Below are positions 1-9,818 of a stretch of 64,000 nucleotides of DNA, piece after piece. Where the stretch lies: the NCBI GenBank assembly GCA_003116995.1, contig BDSL01000143.1, positions 62,001-126,000 of the forward strand, read 5' to 3'. A program made the position numbers and the translations under genes. How positions within the stretch are numbered: the stretch's first letter is position 1; each line of letters begins with the position of its first letter. The stretch comes from Yamagishiella unicocca (taxonomy: Eukaryota; Chlorophyta; Chlorophyceae; Chlamydomonadales; Volvocaceae). The notes under the pieces were generated by a model that ran no database searches, was not told the origin of the DNA, and worked only from the letters and a program-made list of their open reading frames with translations.

Positions 1-1633
1 CCTCCTCATCCTCACCCTCGGAATCCTCTGTCGGGTCAGAGGTGCACGCGAGTTGCGTGTTGAGGCCGCGGCGTCAGTCCTTCGGTAATGGCACTGTGGA
101 CCCATCACAATACCCATGCGTTTGTCTACCTCTACCGCGAAGCCTTGAAACTCCACGCGATGCGTTGGTCTACCTCTACCGCGGTGCCTTGAAACTCCAC
201 GTAAAATGAACAGTCCGGGCCGCGGAAACTCCACGGAACGTTTTCCTTGCAACCCGCCCGCTGAGCAGGTCGCCTTCCCTCTCATGCCGCCTCCGCCAAA
301 CCACCCCCTCCTCCCGCCAAGCGAGCTGGCGTGGCCTAGGATTGCAGACGGCAGCAATCCTAGGCCACCCGTCGTCCCCACCGACCCACCGGCTTCAATG
401 CCCTGTAACGCCCTCCCTCCCGCTCATGAAGTGCTGATCCCCAGTGGGCTCCACCAACGCCTTGCTTCTTCTTGTCGCTCGTCAGCGATCATGGATCCTT
501 AGGATGCATACTCTGGCACACACACAAACACCACGACGATAGCAGTACTCTTGACTACTGTTATTGATGCTATTGGTGCTATTGATGTTATTGATGTTAT
601 TGTTACTCCCATCACTGTTATTATCGTCTGCTGTCACCATAATCTGCAAACTCACCGCCATCGGTGCTCATGAGGTCGGTGTTGGGAGTGCCGGCCGCCT
701 TCGCCAGGGCCTGCAGCGGCGTCGGGTGTGCGTCGGGTGTGGGTCGGGTGTGTGTGGGTCGGGAGGCAACCCGCGCAGCACAGGTATCAGCACATGAGAG
801 ATGTGGGTGTTGTAAGAGGTGTGGGTGGGTGCATGACAGACGGTGTTTTCAAACACAGGTGGACAACCCTGAAACCCACACAGGTGGGCCAGAGGCACCA
901 CACGTATGAAACAACAGGCGCGAAGGAGCACCAGAGTGACGCATCACGGGCATCACGCATGAGGTCCACCTTGGCCAGGGGGAGACCCTTGGGGGTCCGG
1001 TCGCCGATGTCCTCCTCATCCTCGTCCTCCTCGTCCTCGTCCTCCCCCTCCCCGAATTCGTACTCCTCGTCATCCTCGTCGTCATCCACGTCATCGGAGC
1101 GTACGGCAGTGGAGACCTGGTAGCCGTACAGGTGAACCTCCGAGTCACCCAGATTTCGCATCTTAACCGTCTGCGAGGGGGCGAGGGTCAAAAGGGGGCC
1201 CAGTCAGAGGGTGCGTTGTGTGCGGCCCAGATAGGAGGTTGGCTGGGAGGACGGGGCCCGTGGAGGGCCAGGGGGAGCAGGTGGGTGAGGTGGCTAAGGG
1301 AAGCAGCGGCAGCTGTCGCGTTTGAAGCGTGCCACGCACACCAGGTGCGCAGGAGCCGTGGGGTTGACAGGGACGGCGGGCCAATCGCACCTGGTCGAGG
1401 GCGATGTCCAACCGGCACTGACGCGTGTGTGGCACCTCCAATGTAGCCAACACCGTGTTTGTGCCGTTGTACTCGAGAGTAATTACATGCGCCCCCGCCT
1501 TCGGGGCGACGCCAAGCGCCATTCCCGTGACATGGATACTCGACAGCACGGTCTCGGTGCTTTCCACCTCCTGCTGTACCTCTTTGCCCTTTGGAGGCAG
1601 GATCACAGACCAGAAGGCTAGTGCTTCAGCCAT
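1..1633 (-). CDS. Nucleoplasmin-like-domain protein, probably an FKBP53-type prolyl isomerase (C-terminus beyond left edge)
   Basis: Four exons are readable on the minus strand: 1633-1391, 1170-970, 710-656 and 27-1 (runs off the window). The start is the ATG giving MAEALAFWSVILPPKG. The first about 110 residues resemble the plant nucleoplasmin-like (NPL) fold: an FW-x-V opening, then a strand pattern ending in RNLGDSEVHLYGYQV. After this comes a very acidic tract rich in D and E (about residues 95-135), and exon 4 reopens an acidic run. In the known families this domain starts nucleolar FKBP histone chaperones (FKBP53/FKBP43) and plant HD2-type deacetylases. The catalytic C-terminus is missing here, so the two cannot be told apart; FKBP is my guess. 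Likely nuclear or nucleolar, chromatin-related. The start lies 378 bp from the ODR4 start, head-to-head. Confidence 0.7.
28..655. repeat. Intron 3 of the NPL gene: short duplicated module plus T-rich trinucleotide-like tract
   Basis: At about 125-157 and 170-201 the segment CTACCTCTACCGCG followed by CCTTGAAACTCCACG occurs twice in tandem. A related copy lies at 25605-25660, just after a 5' splice site of the CDKL kinase gene. At about 556-625 there is an imperfect run of TATTGATG/TTATTG units. No coding potential seen. Confidence 0.6.
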
Positions 1634-2011
1634 GCCCGAGTTATTACCAAAGATCCCGTGATACCGGTAAGCGGCGGGCTGTCGGCGGAAGATTATTTCA
1701 CGCTAGGACAACTACAAGGATTATGTTACGTGGGCCGATTTGTGATGGAGATGATACAAGCACGCTCTGAATAGGTGTACGTCGCAAGGGCACCAACTAG
1801 GGGCCGCCCACAGCGTTGGACGGGAAGAGATGATAGCTCACGTTAAGTTGTGGCGTAATGCCCCATTACGTCCGGGTTGCCATCATAGGTTGGCGCAAAA
1901 ATAGCTCCGGTCTCGGAGCACGTACGATGGAGTATGTTAGGCCGGAGCTGTGCTTACAGCGCCCATGGTTCAATCGTGTCCTTGATTATCTTTAGCAACG
2001 TGCTTGAAAGC
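1634..2011. promoter_or_regulatory. Head-to-head intergenic region, candidate bidirectional promoter
   Basis: These 378 bp separate the start codons of two divergent genes (NPL protein on minus, ODR4-like on plus). It is less GC-rich than the flanking exons. I see no clear TATA box, so a shared promoter is inferred from spacing only. Confidence 0.45.
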
Positions 2012-5000
2012 ATGGTGCGTACATGCCAAGCGGATGATGCGTTGGAAAAGCAATTCGAGGACCTCCTAAAACGGCAGGCAGCCCCCGAGGTCAGTTCTTT
2101 ATTTGAATTATTGCTCCGCAAGACGATATGGTGGCAGGTATTTGCTCACCCGACTGATCGCTTACTCCAGCCCATGGGTTGATTGCCGCCGCGTACTCAG
2201 GTGGGGTTGTTAGTGGGCAAACATGCCGCCGGTGCCAAGGCGTTGATGTACGGAACAATCAGGACTCCCAGCCAGGTGCGCGTGCGTGCGCCTCCTGAAC
2301 GGCTACCGACGGCCGGAGGGGCGGGGGCCGCCCTGGCAAGCCCGTGCAAGCTCCACCCCTAGCCGAGCCCCGCAACCAGCCAACTAGAGGCCATAATCGG
2401 TACCCGGTCGTGGGGGAATGCACATTCTGACGACATCCTCGCAGCACCGGCCATGCCGCCGTGGGGGAAAACCCCGCCGGTGAAGCGCGGGAGCGACACT
2501 GATGGTAACAGCTACCCAGCACGGCCTCACCCCACCATCCTCACGTTATCACATCACCTCATCACATCACGGCCTCACATCACGTCGTCACCGACCCACA
2601 GGAGGGGCTGGACCCGATCCTGGTAGAGCGCGGCGGGGGAGGGGCCGCCCCGGCCGCGGCACCAGCCGGCAAGGCCGCCAGGAAGCCCGCCTCCGGCGCC
2701 CGCGGCGGCGCGGCGGCGGGGTCCGGCGACGGCCGCGTGACTCTGGAGGCGGAGTGGATCACGGAGCACGCCCGGCAGGTGGCGAGGATGCTGCCGGGAG
2801 GTGAGGGCTGGGGGGCCGGGGTGGGTGGGTTGGGGGGTGAGAGGAAACCCGTAGGTCGGCGCTTTAGAAGCGTAAGTTCCCTCCCCAGTTCCCCAAACCC
2901 TCGCCAGCCCCCTCCCTCCCCCCTGACCCCCCCTTGGATTCACGGATTATCCTTTACCCCCATGACCCTTTACCCCTACACTTCCCATGTCGAGTAACCG
3001 AAATCCTTTCCTGTAACCCCCCGGACCCCACCTCCCACCCACCCCGCCCAGGCCTGTCCGTCCTCGGCCTCTACGTCTTCTGCCCTGACTCAGCCTACTC
3101 CGCTGCCGCCCCCCAGCTCTGCGCCGTGCTGGCGAGCCTGGCAGCCTTCTGCCCCCCGGCACCCTCGGCCGGCGGCGGCGGCGGCGGCGGGGACGCCCCC
3201 ACTGACCTGTTGCTGCTGCACATTGACGCCTCGTCACGCAAGCAGGCGCTGCGCGCCTTCCCGACCGCCGCGACGCCCGGGGCGGCGGCGGCGAGTGCCT
3301 CGTCCCTTCGGCCGTGTGAGCTCAAGTTCGCCCCCACCCTGGGCAGCCTGGTGCTGGTGCGCTGCTGGCACGGAGTGGACATGGCGGTGCCGGTGGCGGG
3401 CGGGGCGGGGCCCGCGGCGGCGGCGGCGGCGGCGGCCGGGGGGGGAACCCCCACGGCGGGGGGCGCGGCGGCGGCGGGGGGTGCGGGTGCGCAGATGCGG
3501 CGGCAGTTGGCGGCGTTGGTTGCGGCGGAGGCGGATCGGATCAGGTGCGGAGGGGGAGGGGTAAAGTATATTCGCGAAACGAGGGGGCATGCGGAGGGGG
3601 GGCGGGGCATTTGGCGGTAGGCGGCGTCCATGCGGCGGGGTGGTCTGACTGGCTCCAGCGCCGACAAGTGGCGCTGAGGGAGCCCGCCCCACCCCTAGTC
3701 GAGTTTTATGCCACCCCCCGCCGATGCACCCGCTACATTTTCCATGTCGAGTAGCCGGTTCTTTTCTGTAACTTCCCCCCCGTCTGGACCGCATCTTCAC
3801 CGCCTTGGTTTGACGGCCGTGGAATCGCGGATTCTCCTTAACCCGATGACAGCCGGGCGCGGGGGGGATGGGTGGAGCGGCAGTGCGGCCATCGGGACCC
3901 CTCCATCCGCGCCCCCCTGTGGCGGGCGGAGGCTTGGTGGTGGTGGTGGTTTGCCGCAATCCGCATCCCGTCCCCACCTCCCATCCCCGCCTCTCGCGTC
4001 AACCCCCCCCCCCCACCGCCTGGCTGGGACCCCTCCCTCCGCGCCCAGGTGCGGCGTCTTCACCTCGGGCGGGGCGCTGCTGTCCGAGTCCGCGGTTGTG
4101 GGGGAGGTGCTGGCGGCCAGGCTCCCGGCGGCTGGGCCGCAGCTGCAGATCCCCACCTTCGACCTGACCTTCCTGGCGCCCCCCCGCTGCCAGCTGCTGG
4201 CGGGGGCCGACGGCTCATCCACGACTGCGGCGGCGGCGGCGCTGCAGTCACTGCAGCAGCAGCAGCAGCAGCAGCCGGCGGTTGTGGTGGGCCAGGCGCG
4301 GTTGCGAGGGGCGATCCAGGGAATGGCCTTTGTCAGCAAGCGGGAGGCCGTTGGGAGAGCCACAGCGGAACTCAAGGTGGGTCCCGAGAGGAGGAGGAGG
4401 AGGGGGGCGGCCTAGGGGGGTGACGACTTCGAGAGGAGACGTCTGGGGTTGTTGCCTTCCGTGGCTACGACACACCTGTCTGGCCCCCTCCACGGGTCGA
4501 CCCACGGGTTTCCCCGCGACGCCCCCCTCTGTGTGACCCCCACTCATACCCCCTGTTTGCAACCCCTCCCTCCTTTTGTGATCCCGCCCTCCTCTCTTAC
4601 CCCCACCCTTGCGAACCCCTTGCGGACCACTTGGGACGTAGTCTGGCCTAGGTGCATCCCACATCGCCACTTCCCCTTTCGCCGTCCCGGTTCCCTGCTT
4701 TGCGCTCCACACTATAGCCCACTCGTTTCTTCTTCTCCCCTTCACCCACCGTCGCCGAGTCCGTTTTTGCGGCAGCCCACCCCAGTCCAGTAGCCTGCGC
4801 GCGCGTCCCGGTGTCCGAAGGCTATGCACCAAGCTACACTTCCCATGTCAAGTTACAGGTTCTTTTCTGTAACCCCTAACCCCCCTTGCGGCCCCAGGCG
4901 GACCTGCTGTCCAGCCTGAGCGCTCGGATGGAGCTGCTGGTGGAGGAGGCCGGCAGGGCTTCGGAGCTGGAGCAGGGCGTCCAGGGCGTCCAGGGAGGGC

Positions 5001-6231
5001 AGGGAGCGGCTGCGCCCCATCCGCTGCTCAGCACCTCGTCTCAGCTGGCGGGGGGATGCGACCTGGCGCTGCCCCGACGAGTCGTACTGCCGTGGCTGGT
5101 AGGGCTGCGGACGGGGCTGGGGCTGCTCGGTAGACCCCGGGTTGTGTGTGCAGGCGCGGGCAGCTGTGCGGGGAGAGATGCCTTTCCGGACGTGGCCCCT
5201 CATGGGTTTAGCCCTCATTCGCCGCACTCCTACCTCCCACCGTTCGCGCTGCTAGCGCTCCTTCAAGCGTACGGCTGTGGCCGCCGCGAACATACCACCC
5301 CCTTCAATCCCCGCACGGCCCCGGCCCCCGTCGGGTGGCCTGTCAGGGTTTTGCGTTCCCTCATCTATTGTGACAAACAATCGGTCCTCCGCTGCCGCCC
5401 CTCCTGTCCCGCCCCGCTCACCCCATGTGCGGTCGCTGCATCCCTGGGTGAGTTGCGCAGGGCGGTGGGGTGGCGCTGTGCGATTACCTGCTGGAAGGGG
5501 AACCGGCGGACGCGGCGGCGGAGCGGGCGCGGGAGCTGCTGGCGCTGGAGGGGGGGCAGGTACGGGGGTGGGGGAAGGCAGGCACGGGGGTGGGGGGAGG
5601 CAGTCATCGGCCGGACGCGGGAGGGGGCATGGGACGTGCGCGGGGACGTGCGCGGGTTGCTTTTGCTTGAGGAACGGGTTGGTTGGCATTAAAGGAGCAT
5701 TGTGTTCTGGCGTCTTGGAGGGACGGGAACGTGTGTGGGCCACGCGGGCGGCAGCACGTGATGGAAAAGAAGCTTCTCTGCGATGGCGGGAGCCGTTTAG
5801 AAGGTCTGGAAGCATGTGGCACCTTTCGGACGCATTTTTGGGGGGAAATTACAAGCCTTGTAGAAGGTCGTGGAATCAACAGAAAGACATCCACGTGTGC
5901 AGTCGGGAGGCTTCCAACATGCTATACTGGCGACTGAGGCGCCCTGCCGTGTTGCCACTGACCCCCCGCGAGCGCCTGACGGTCCTCGGCCTCCTGGCAG
6001 GTGTTGGAGTTCGAGCAGCCAGCGGTGGCACCGCCAGCCTCAGCGCCCTGGCGCCCCAATGCAGTGCCCGGCAAGGAGGTCGCACCCGGCAAGGGCGGAG
6101 GCGCGACTCCTTCTTCTTCGTCATCTTCGGGCGGCCTGCCGTGCAGCAGCACGGTGCTGGCGAGCCTGGCGGTGGCGGCGCTGGCGAGTGCGGTGGGGAT
6201 GTTCTCGCTGGCCGGGCAGTCGGGAAGGTAG
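2012..6231 (+). CDS. ODR4: ODR4-like ER membrane protein
   Basis: Eight exons: 2012-2089, 2201-2275, 2602-2800, 3052-3544, 4049-4376, 4898-5098, 5461-5559, 6001-6231; all phases match, giving 567 residues. Family landmarks in order: N-terminal VGLLVGKHAAG followed by an RTPSQ segment, ITEHARQVARMLPGGLSVLG (about 85-105), a long mid-domain interrupted by Gly/Ala/Gln loops, LPRRVVLPWL, VALCDYLLEG, and a C-terminal hydrophobic helix (about 545-560) as the only membrane anchor. ODR-4 in worms and its mammalian homologue help deliver membrane receptors from the ER, and the mammalian protein works with UFSP2. An ER tail-anchored role is therefore likely. The ATG at 2012 is chosen because MVRTCQADDALEKQFEDLL aligns with the family start. 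The CAG-encoded glutamine run at 4252-4275 is probably variable. Confidence 0.87.
2934..3022 (+). repeat. Intronic modules D and B in ODR4 intron 3
   Basis: Module D (GGATTATCCTTTACCCCC) at 2943-2960 is followed by module B (CCCATGTCGAGTAACCG, then TTTCCTGTAACCCC) at 2984-3020. The pair ends about 30 nt before exon 4. The same modules occur in other genes. Near the donor of this intron (2840-2856) is a GAGGAAACCCGTAGGTCGG segment related to family A. Confidence 0.65.
3728..3850 (+). repeat. Intronic modules B and D in ODR4 intron 4
   Basis: Module B lies at 3732-3775 (CATGTCGAGTAGCCGG, then TTCTTTTCTGTAAC). Module D lies at 3788-3850 (CTTCACCGCCTTGGTTTGAC, then GGCCGTGGAATCGCGGATTC). Module D matches 26688-26746 in the CDKL kinase gene. 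Confidence 0.65.
4835..4880 (+). repeat. Intronic module B in ODR4 intron 5
   Basis: The copy reads CACTTCCCATGTCAAGTTAC, then AGGTTCTTTTCTGTAACCCC. It ends 18 nt upstream of the 3' splice site at 4897/4898, so it forms the polypyrimidine/branch region of this intron. Confidence 0.65.
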
Positions 6232-6507
6232 TGGGTCCTTTTTTAAATTTGCGAGGGTGGCCGCGTCAGCGGTCAGCCCACGGCCGGCAGCTGGGGTGAG
6301 GCGGGAAGAGGGAGATAGGTAGCGGTGTGCTGTTGACGGGTGGACAGGGCAGGGGGGCCATGGGCTGGAGGGTGGAGCTGGGGCGGCGATGTCAGGGAGA
6401 GGGGGGGAGGGGGACAGGCAGGGATCCGCAGGGGGGTCTGCTAGGGGGGTCCGCGTGGTTTGTGGGGTTAACGGGCAGATGCGTGGCCGACGGCGAGGAT
6501 GTTGGGT

Positions 6508-6512
6508 TGTAA
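6508..6512 (+). promoter_or_regulatory. Putative poly(A) signal TGTAA for ODR4
   Basis: First TGTAA pentamer after the ODR4 stop, about 280 nt downstream. TGTAA is the usual volvocine poly(A) signal. The assignment is by position only. Confidence 0.45.
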
Positions 6513-7540
6513 CAATAGGGTAGGGTGCGGACGTGTTCCGGGCAAGTCGGTGGACTAGCTGGGTGTCTGGCGCTACCAGAGTGCACATACGGTGTCGCAT
6601 ACGTAGCACGACGCCGTGGGTGGAGCGTAGTTCGAATTCAGCTCGAGGGCCCAGCAGCGTAGTTCAAGTTCGACTCGACGGCCCAGCAACCTGTAAGGCT
6701 GCAGGCCGAGCCTCCCGCGCCGGGACCCGCCTACATCATCCGCGGCCGCATTCGCCACGATGTGCTGCGCGACTGAAGGACGTGCTGCGTTTGGAAGGAT
6801 GCGTGCAGAGAGGATGCAGCAAAGCAGACGCCAAGGCACCCTGCGAGGTGCCAATTTGCAGTCATTTGTTACAATTAGTCATTTGTTAGATTGTTACAAC
6901 ATACGGGTATGTCCCCTACCGCGGCGAACGTGGACATTGTACACGGAACAGGCAGCCGAAAACAAGCCGCGGCCACCATTGCAGCATTGGCTCGTCCGTG
7001 GTGTCAGCACGACAACACACAACGGCGCGCATGAAAGAAGTAAAAATTATAGATCAAAGCCTGCTGCTCTAAAGGTTTTGGTAGCGGTGGGGGCTTGCGA
7101 CGGTCCCCCGACCTCCGTGAAGGCCCCCGACCTCCGAAGCCATCCCTGATTGCAGCCCTACCGCCGACCCGTAAGATACACACTCAACACCGGTGGTACA
7201 TAGACACCAGCCCGTGAGGGAATAGGAGGTGCACAAATACAAACACGAACGCTGCAAACGAAAACGCGCTCGCCACTCAAGCAACACACCTCTTTACCCT
7301 GCTCTGAAGCCGAGCCGAGCCAGCCACACTGCCGCGATCCTGACCCTCGACCCGTGCTACTCTCAAAAGTCGTTGCGCTCTCCGAGAACGCCTAGTTACT
7401 CTCAACAGCCGTTGCGCTCATGGACGACACCCATCGGACCGTCAACACAGAACAGTAACATACCACACTCGCACTGCCGCGAAAATACCCTGCGATTCGT
7501 GTTTTGCTGTACGAACGTCATCCTCAATTCCCTTCTCCTC
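6513..7540. other. Convergent intergenic region, no gene seen
   Basis: This lies between the 3' ends of ODR4 (+) and the plastid membrane protein gene (-). It presumably holds both 3' UTR ends. I see no conserved protein, RNA gene or mobile element in it; TTACA (TGTAA on minus) occurs near 6869 and 6894. Confidence 0.5.
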
Positions 7541-8869
7541 CTACCGCCGCCCGCGGGTGCTGGTGCTGCCCGACACATCCCCGTCGTCAATGGACGTCCA
7601 CTCCGCGTCGATGACGGGGCCATCCTGCTGCGTGAAGCGGCCGCGGCTCGCCGCCGCACCACTGGCCGCGCCGCCGGCGCTCGCGCCCCAAGCCCCCCGA
7701 AACATCTCCGCAAACGGGTTGGCCGCGCGCCGCGCCTGCTCCGCCTCCTCTGCCGCCTCCTGCTTCAGGCGCTGCGCCTGCTGCTTGCGGGCGTAGTCCA
7801 GCAGCACGAGGCTCAGGGGGACGCTGAGCCACCAGAGCAGGAACATGACGTTGAGGAAGGACCAGAAGATCGGGCTGCTGACCACGATGCAGATCGTGCC
7901 GAACACCGTTACTTTGCCGTACCAAGTGCCCGTGAAGTGGTCCAGTTTGCGCTGCCACGTGGGCCACATTCGCGTCATGTAATCCCGGCTCGAGCGGACG
8001 CGGCGTCGGACTCCGTACGTCTGGTCGATGTCGCGTGCCACCTCCTCGGCCCTGCGGCGGTGGTGGTGTGTGTGGTGGGTGGGGGAGGGCGGGCAGGTTC
8101 AGAAACAGTGTCGGGAGGGCTGTGGAACGAAGTACCGGTCTTTCTCGAGCAAGGTCTGCCCCAGGAATGATCCGGGGCCGTATGCGCCATCACGCAGTGT
8201 TCACAGAATCCCATCCCGTGGCGGGCACGTGGCTCATCCCGTCGTGACAGGCTAGACTCCCTGCGCTGGTGCACGTTCCGTACGCAGAGATCGCAAAATC
8301 GCGAGGCCCGGAGTCCATGAAGGACGATGCCACCACGCACGCACGGATGCATTGTAGCCCCGGGGTGCAGCGAGAGGCTGCAATTGCTAACGTTTGCTCC
8401 CCCTTGAAACGAGCACGGTTGCTTCTACAGGCGCTGCATTGTGCAAAATTTAAGTTAGTGCAACGTACCTCTTTGCCGCTCGAGCCGTCTTCGACGTAAG
8501 CTCATACTCGCTATCAAGATGGACAAATACGCGCTTGGCCTTGTCCGACGCCTTGTCCGCTGCTTCCCGCGCTGAGGCACCGGCTTTGTTCATAGCTTCA
8601 CTTGCCCGTTGCTCCAGCCGTTGGTCCTTTGCAAACGACTGCCATTTCCCCTTGGCCTGCTTGAAAGCGCGTTCTGCGGCTGCCTGGGCATCTCGAGTAA
8701 AGGAGTCAGATGATCCTGATGATCCCGACGATGCACAAAGTGCAGGTTGCTGTGAACGGCCGCAGTGTCGGGACTGACGGATTGGGCAAGGAGTACACCG
8801 GAGTAGCTGCCCACAAGCCGCACTGCTGCTGCTTGCGCCAGCTTGCTGACGCGACAGCATGAGAGACAT
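7541..8869 (-). CDS. Predicted plastid-targeted two-helix membrane protein, unknown function
   Basis: Two exons, 8869-8469 and 8051-7541, with phase-matched splice (AG/G), give 303 residues. The N-terminus (MSLMLSRQQAGASSSSAACG...) is rich in Ser/Ala/Arg and poor in acidic residues, like a chloroplast transit peptide. Residues about 55-130 are a charged, Ala-rich amphipathic helix (KAGASAREAADKASDKAKR). Two hydrophobic segments follow at about 181-201 and 203-218, separated by only a few residues, so they probably form a hairpin. A helical KQQAQRLKQEAAEEAEQARR stretch and a flexible tail end the protein. I do not recognise the family. Inference: a small plastid membrane protein with a long stromal or coiled segment. 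Confidence 0.72.
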
Positions 8870-8949
8870 GTCAAGAACTAGGTGAACAGATTACTTGTGG
8901 CGTAGGAATTGGAGGAAGTCAACTAGGGTGCTACGACTGACCGCTTGTG

Positions 8950-8954
8950 TTACA
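8950..8954 (-). promoter_or_regulatory. Putative poly(A) signal TGTAA for the GNAT gene
   Basis: TTACA on the plus strand reads TGTAA on the minus strand, 181 nt downstream of the GNAT stop and upstream of the next minus-strand gene. Assigned by position. Confidence 0.45.
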
Positions 8955-9134
8955 AGTTGGCGCGATTGCAATAATTATATAACGCATATGTAAGAAAAAA
9001 AGCATGGTCTCATATCATATGGCTTCAAAGTTCTGAGGTTACGTACAGCTGTTCTCGTACCTTCTGCCAGGCCGTCCAAATGTCACAACGTTGCACCCAT
9101 CTCATAGTCGCAATCGAATGCGTTTTTGAAGTTG

Positions 9135-9818
9135 CTAAGTACCGAGCATACGCATGCTGGAGGCAGCGAAGTTGTATCGACGCATCACTGCCGACTGTGG
9201 AACGCCGCGTACACCCAAGCGCAGGTGGGTAGCCTCCTTACGTGCACAAACACGCGGCAACTTGACCGTCCCGTATAGAGACAGCAAATGCTTGAGCTCT
9301 GGTGCTGCCGTGGACTTGAGCGTCCCCGGCGTGAAGGCATCTTTCCGCAGGGTGCATTCCAGGATTAGCTCCACGCTCCGACCATTCGATCGGCCAGCTT
9401 GCTTGAAGCCCTGTCTCTTGAAGAACGTCAATGCGGGCGAGTTCGCCACAGCGACGTCGGTGACGATACTTATTGCGCCGCGTGCTCGAGACACGCGAAG
9501 AAGTTCTTCCAGCAGCAGCTTTCCAACTCCGGTTCCCCGTTTATCGCTGCGGACTACTAGCGTCAGCAGGACGCAAGCCTGTACGTCCTCACACTGCGCC
9601 GTCAGCACACCCACAATTTCTGGTTCTGTTTGATCCGATGAGCATGCTATGAGCCCATAAGCTCCAGCCTCATCGCCAGCAGCTGAATTAAGCAGCTCTG
9701 CAATGTTTGCCAGGAAATCAGCCGCGAAAATGTTCTGTCCATCTATCTTTGCAAACCGGTGCAACCGCAATGACCCAGTGACGTCTTGAAGCTGAAGAGG
9801 TCGGACTGTAACGGACAT
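9135..9818 (-). CDS. GNAT-family N-acetyltransferase
   Basis: Uninterrupted 227-codon frame from an ATG. Residues 1-155 fit a GNAT domain: an N-terminal VRPLQLQDV strand, a central beta strand (ACVLLTLVV, 91-99 region), the acetyl-CoA pyrophosphate loop KRGTGVGK at about 93-100 (R/Q-x-x-G-x-G/A), the helix LLLEELLRVSRARGA, and ALTFFKRQGFKQAGR typical of the motif B end. GNATs move an acetyl group from acetyl-CoA to an amine; the substrate cannot be read from sequence. About 70 C-terminal residues lie beyond the domain and are unfamiliar. It is intronless, unusual for this neighbourhood. No plastid-type leader is evident. Confidence 0.85.
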   Translation of the reverse strand: MSVTVRPLQLQDVTGSLRLHRFAKIDGQNIFAADFLANIAELLNSAAGDEAGAYGLIACSSDQTEPEIVGVLTAQCEDVQACVLLTLVVRSDKRGTGVGKLLLEELLRVSRARGAISIVTDVAVANSPALTFFKRQGFKQAGRSNGRSVELILECTLRKDAFTPGTLKSTAAPELKHLLSLYGTVKLPRVCARKEATHLRLGVRGVPQSAVMRRYNFAASSMRMLGT

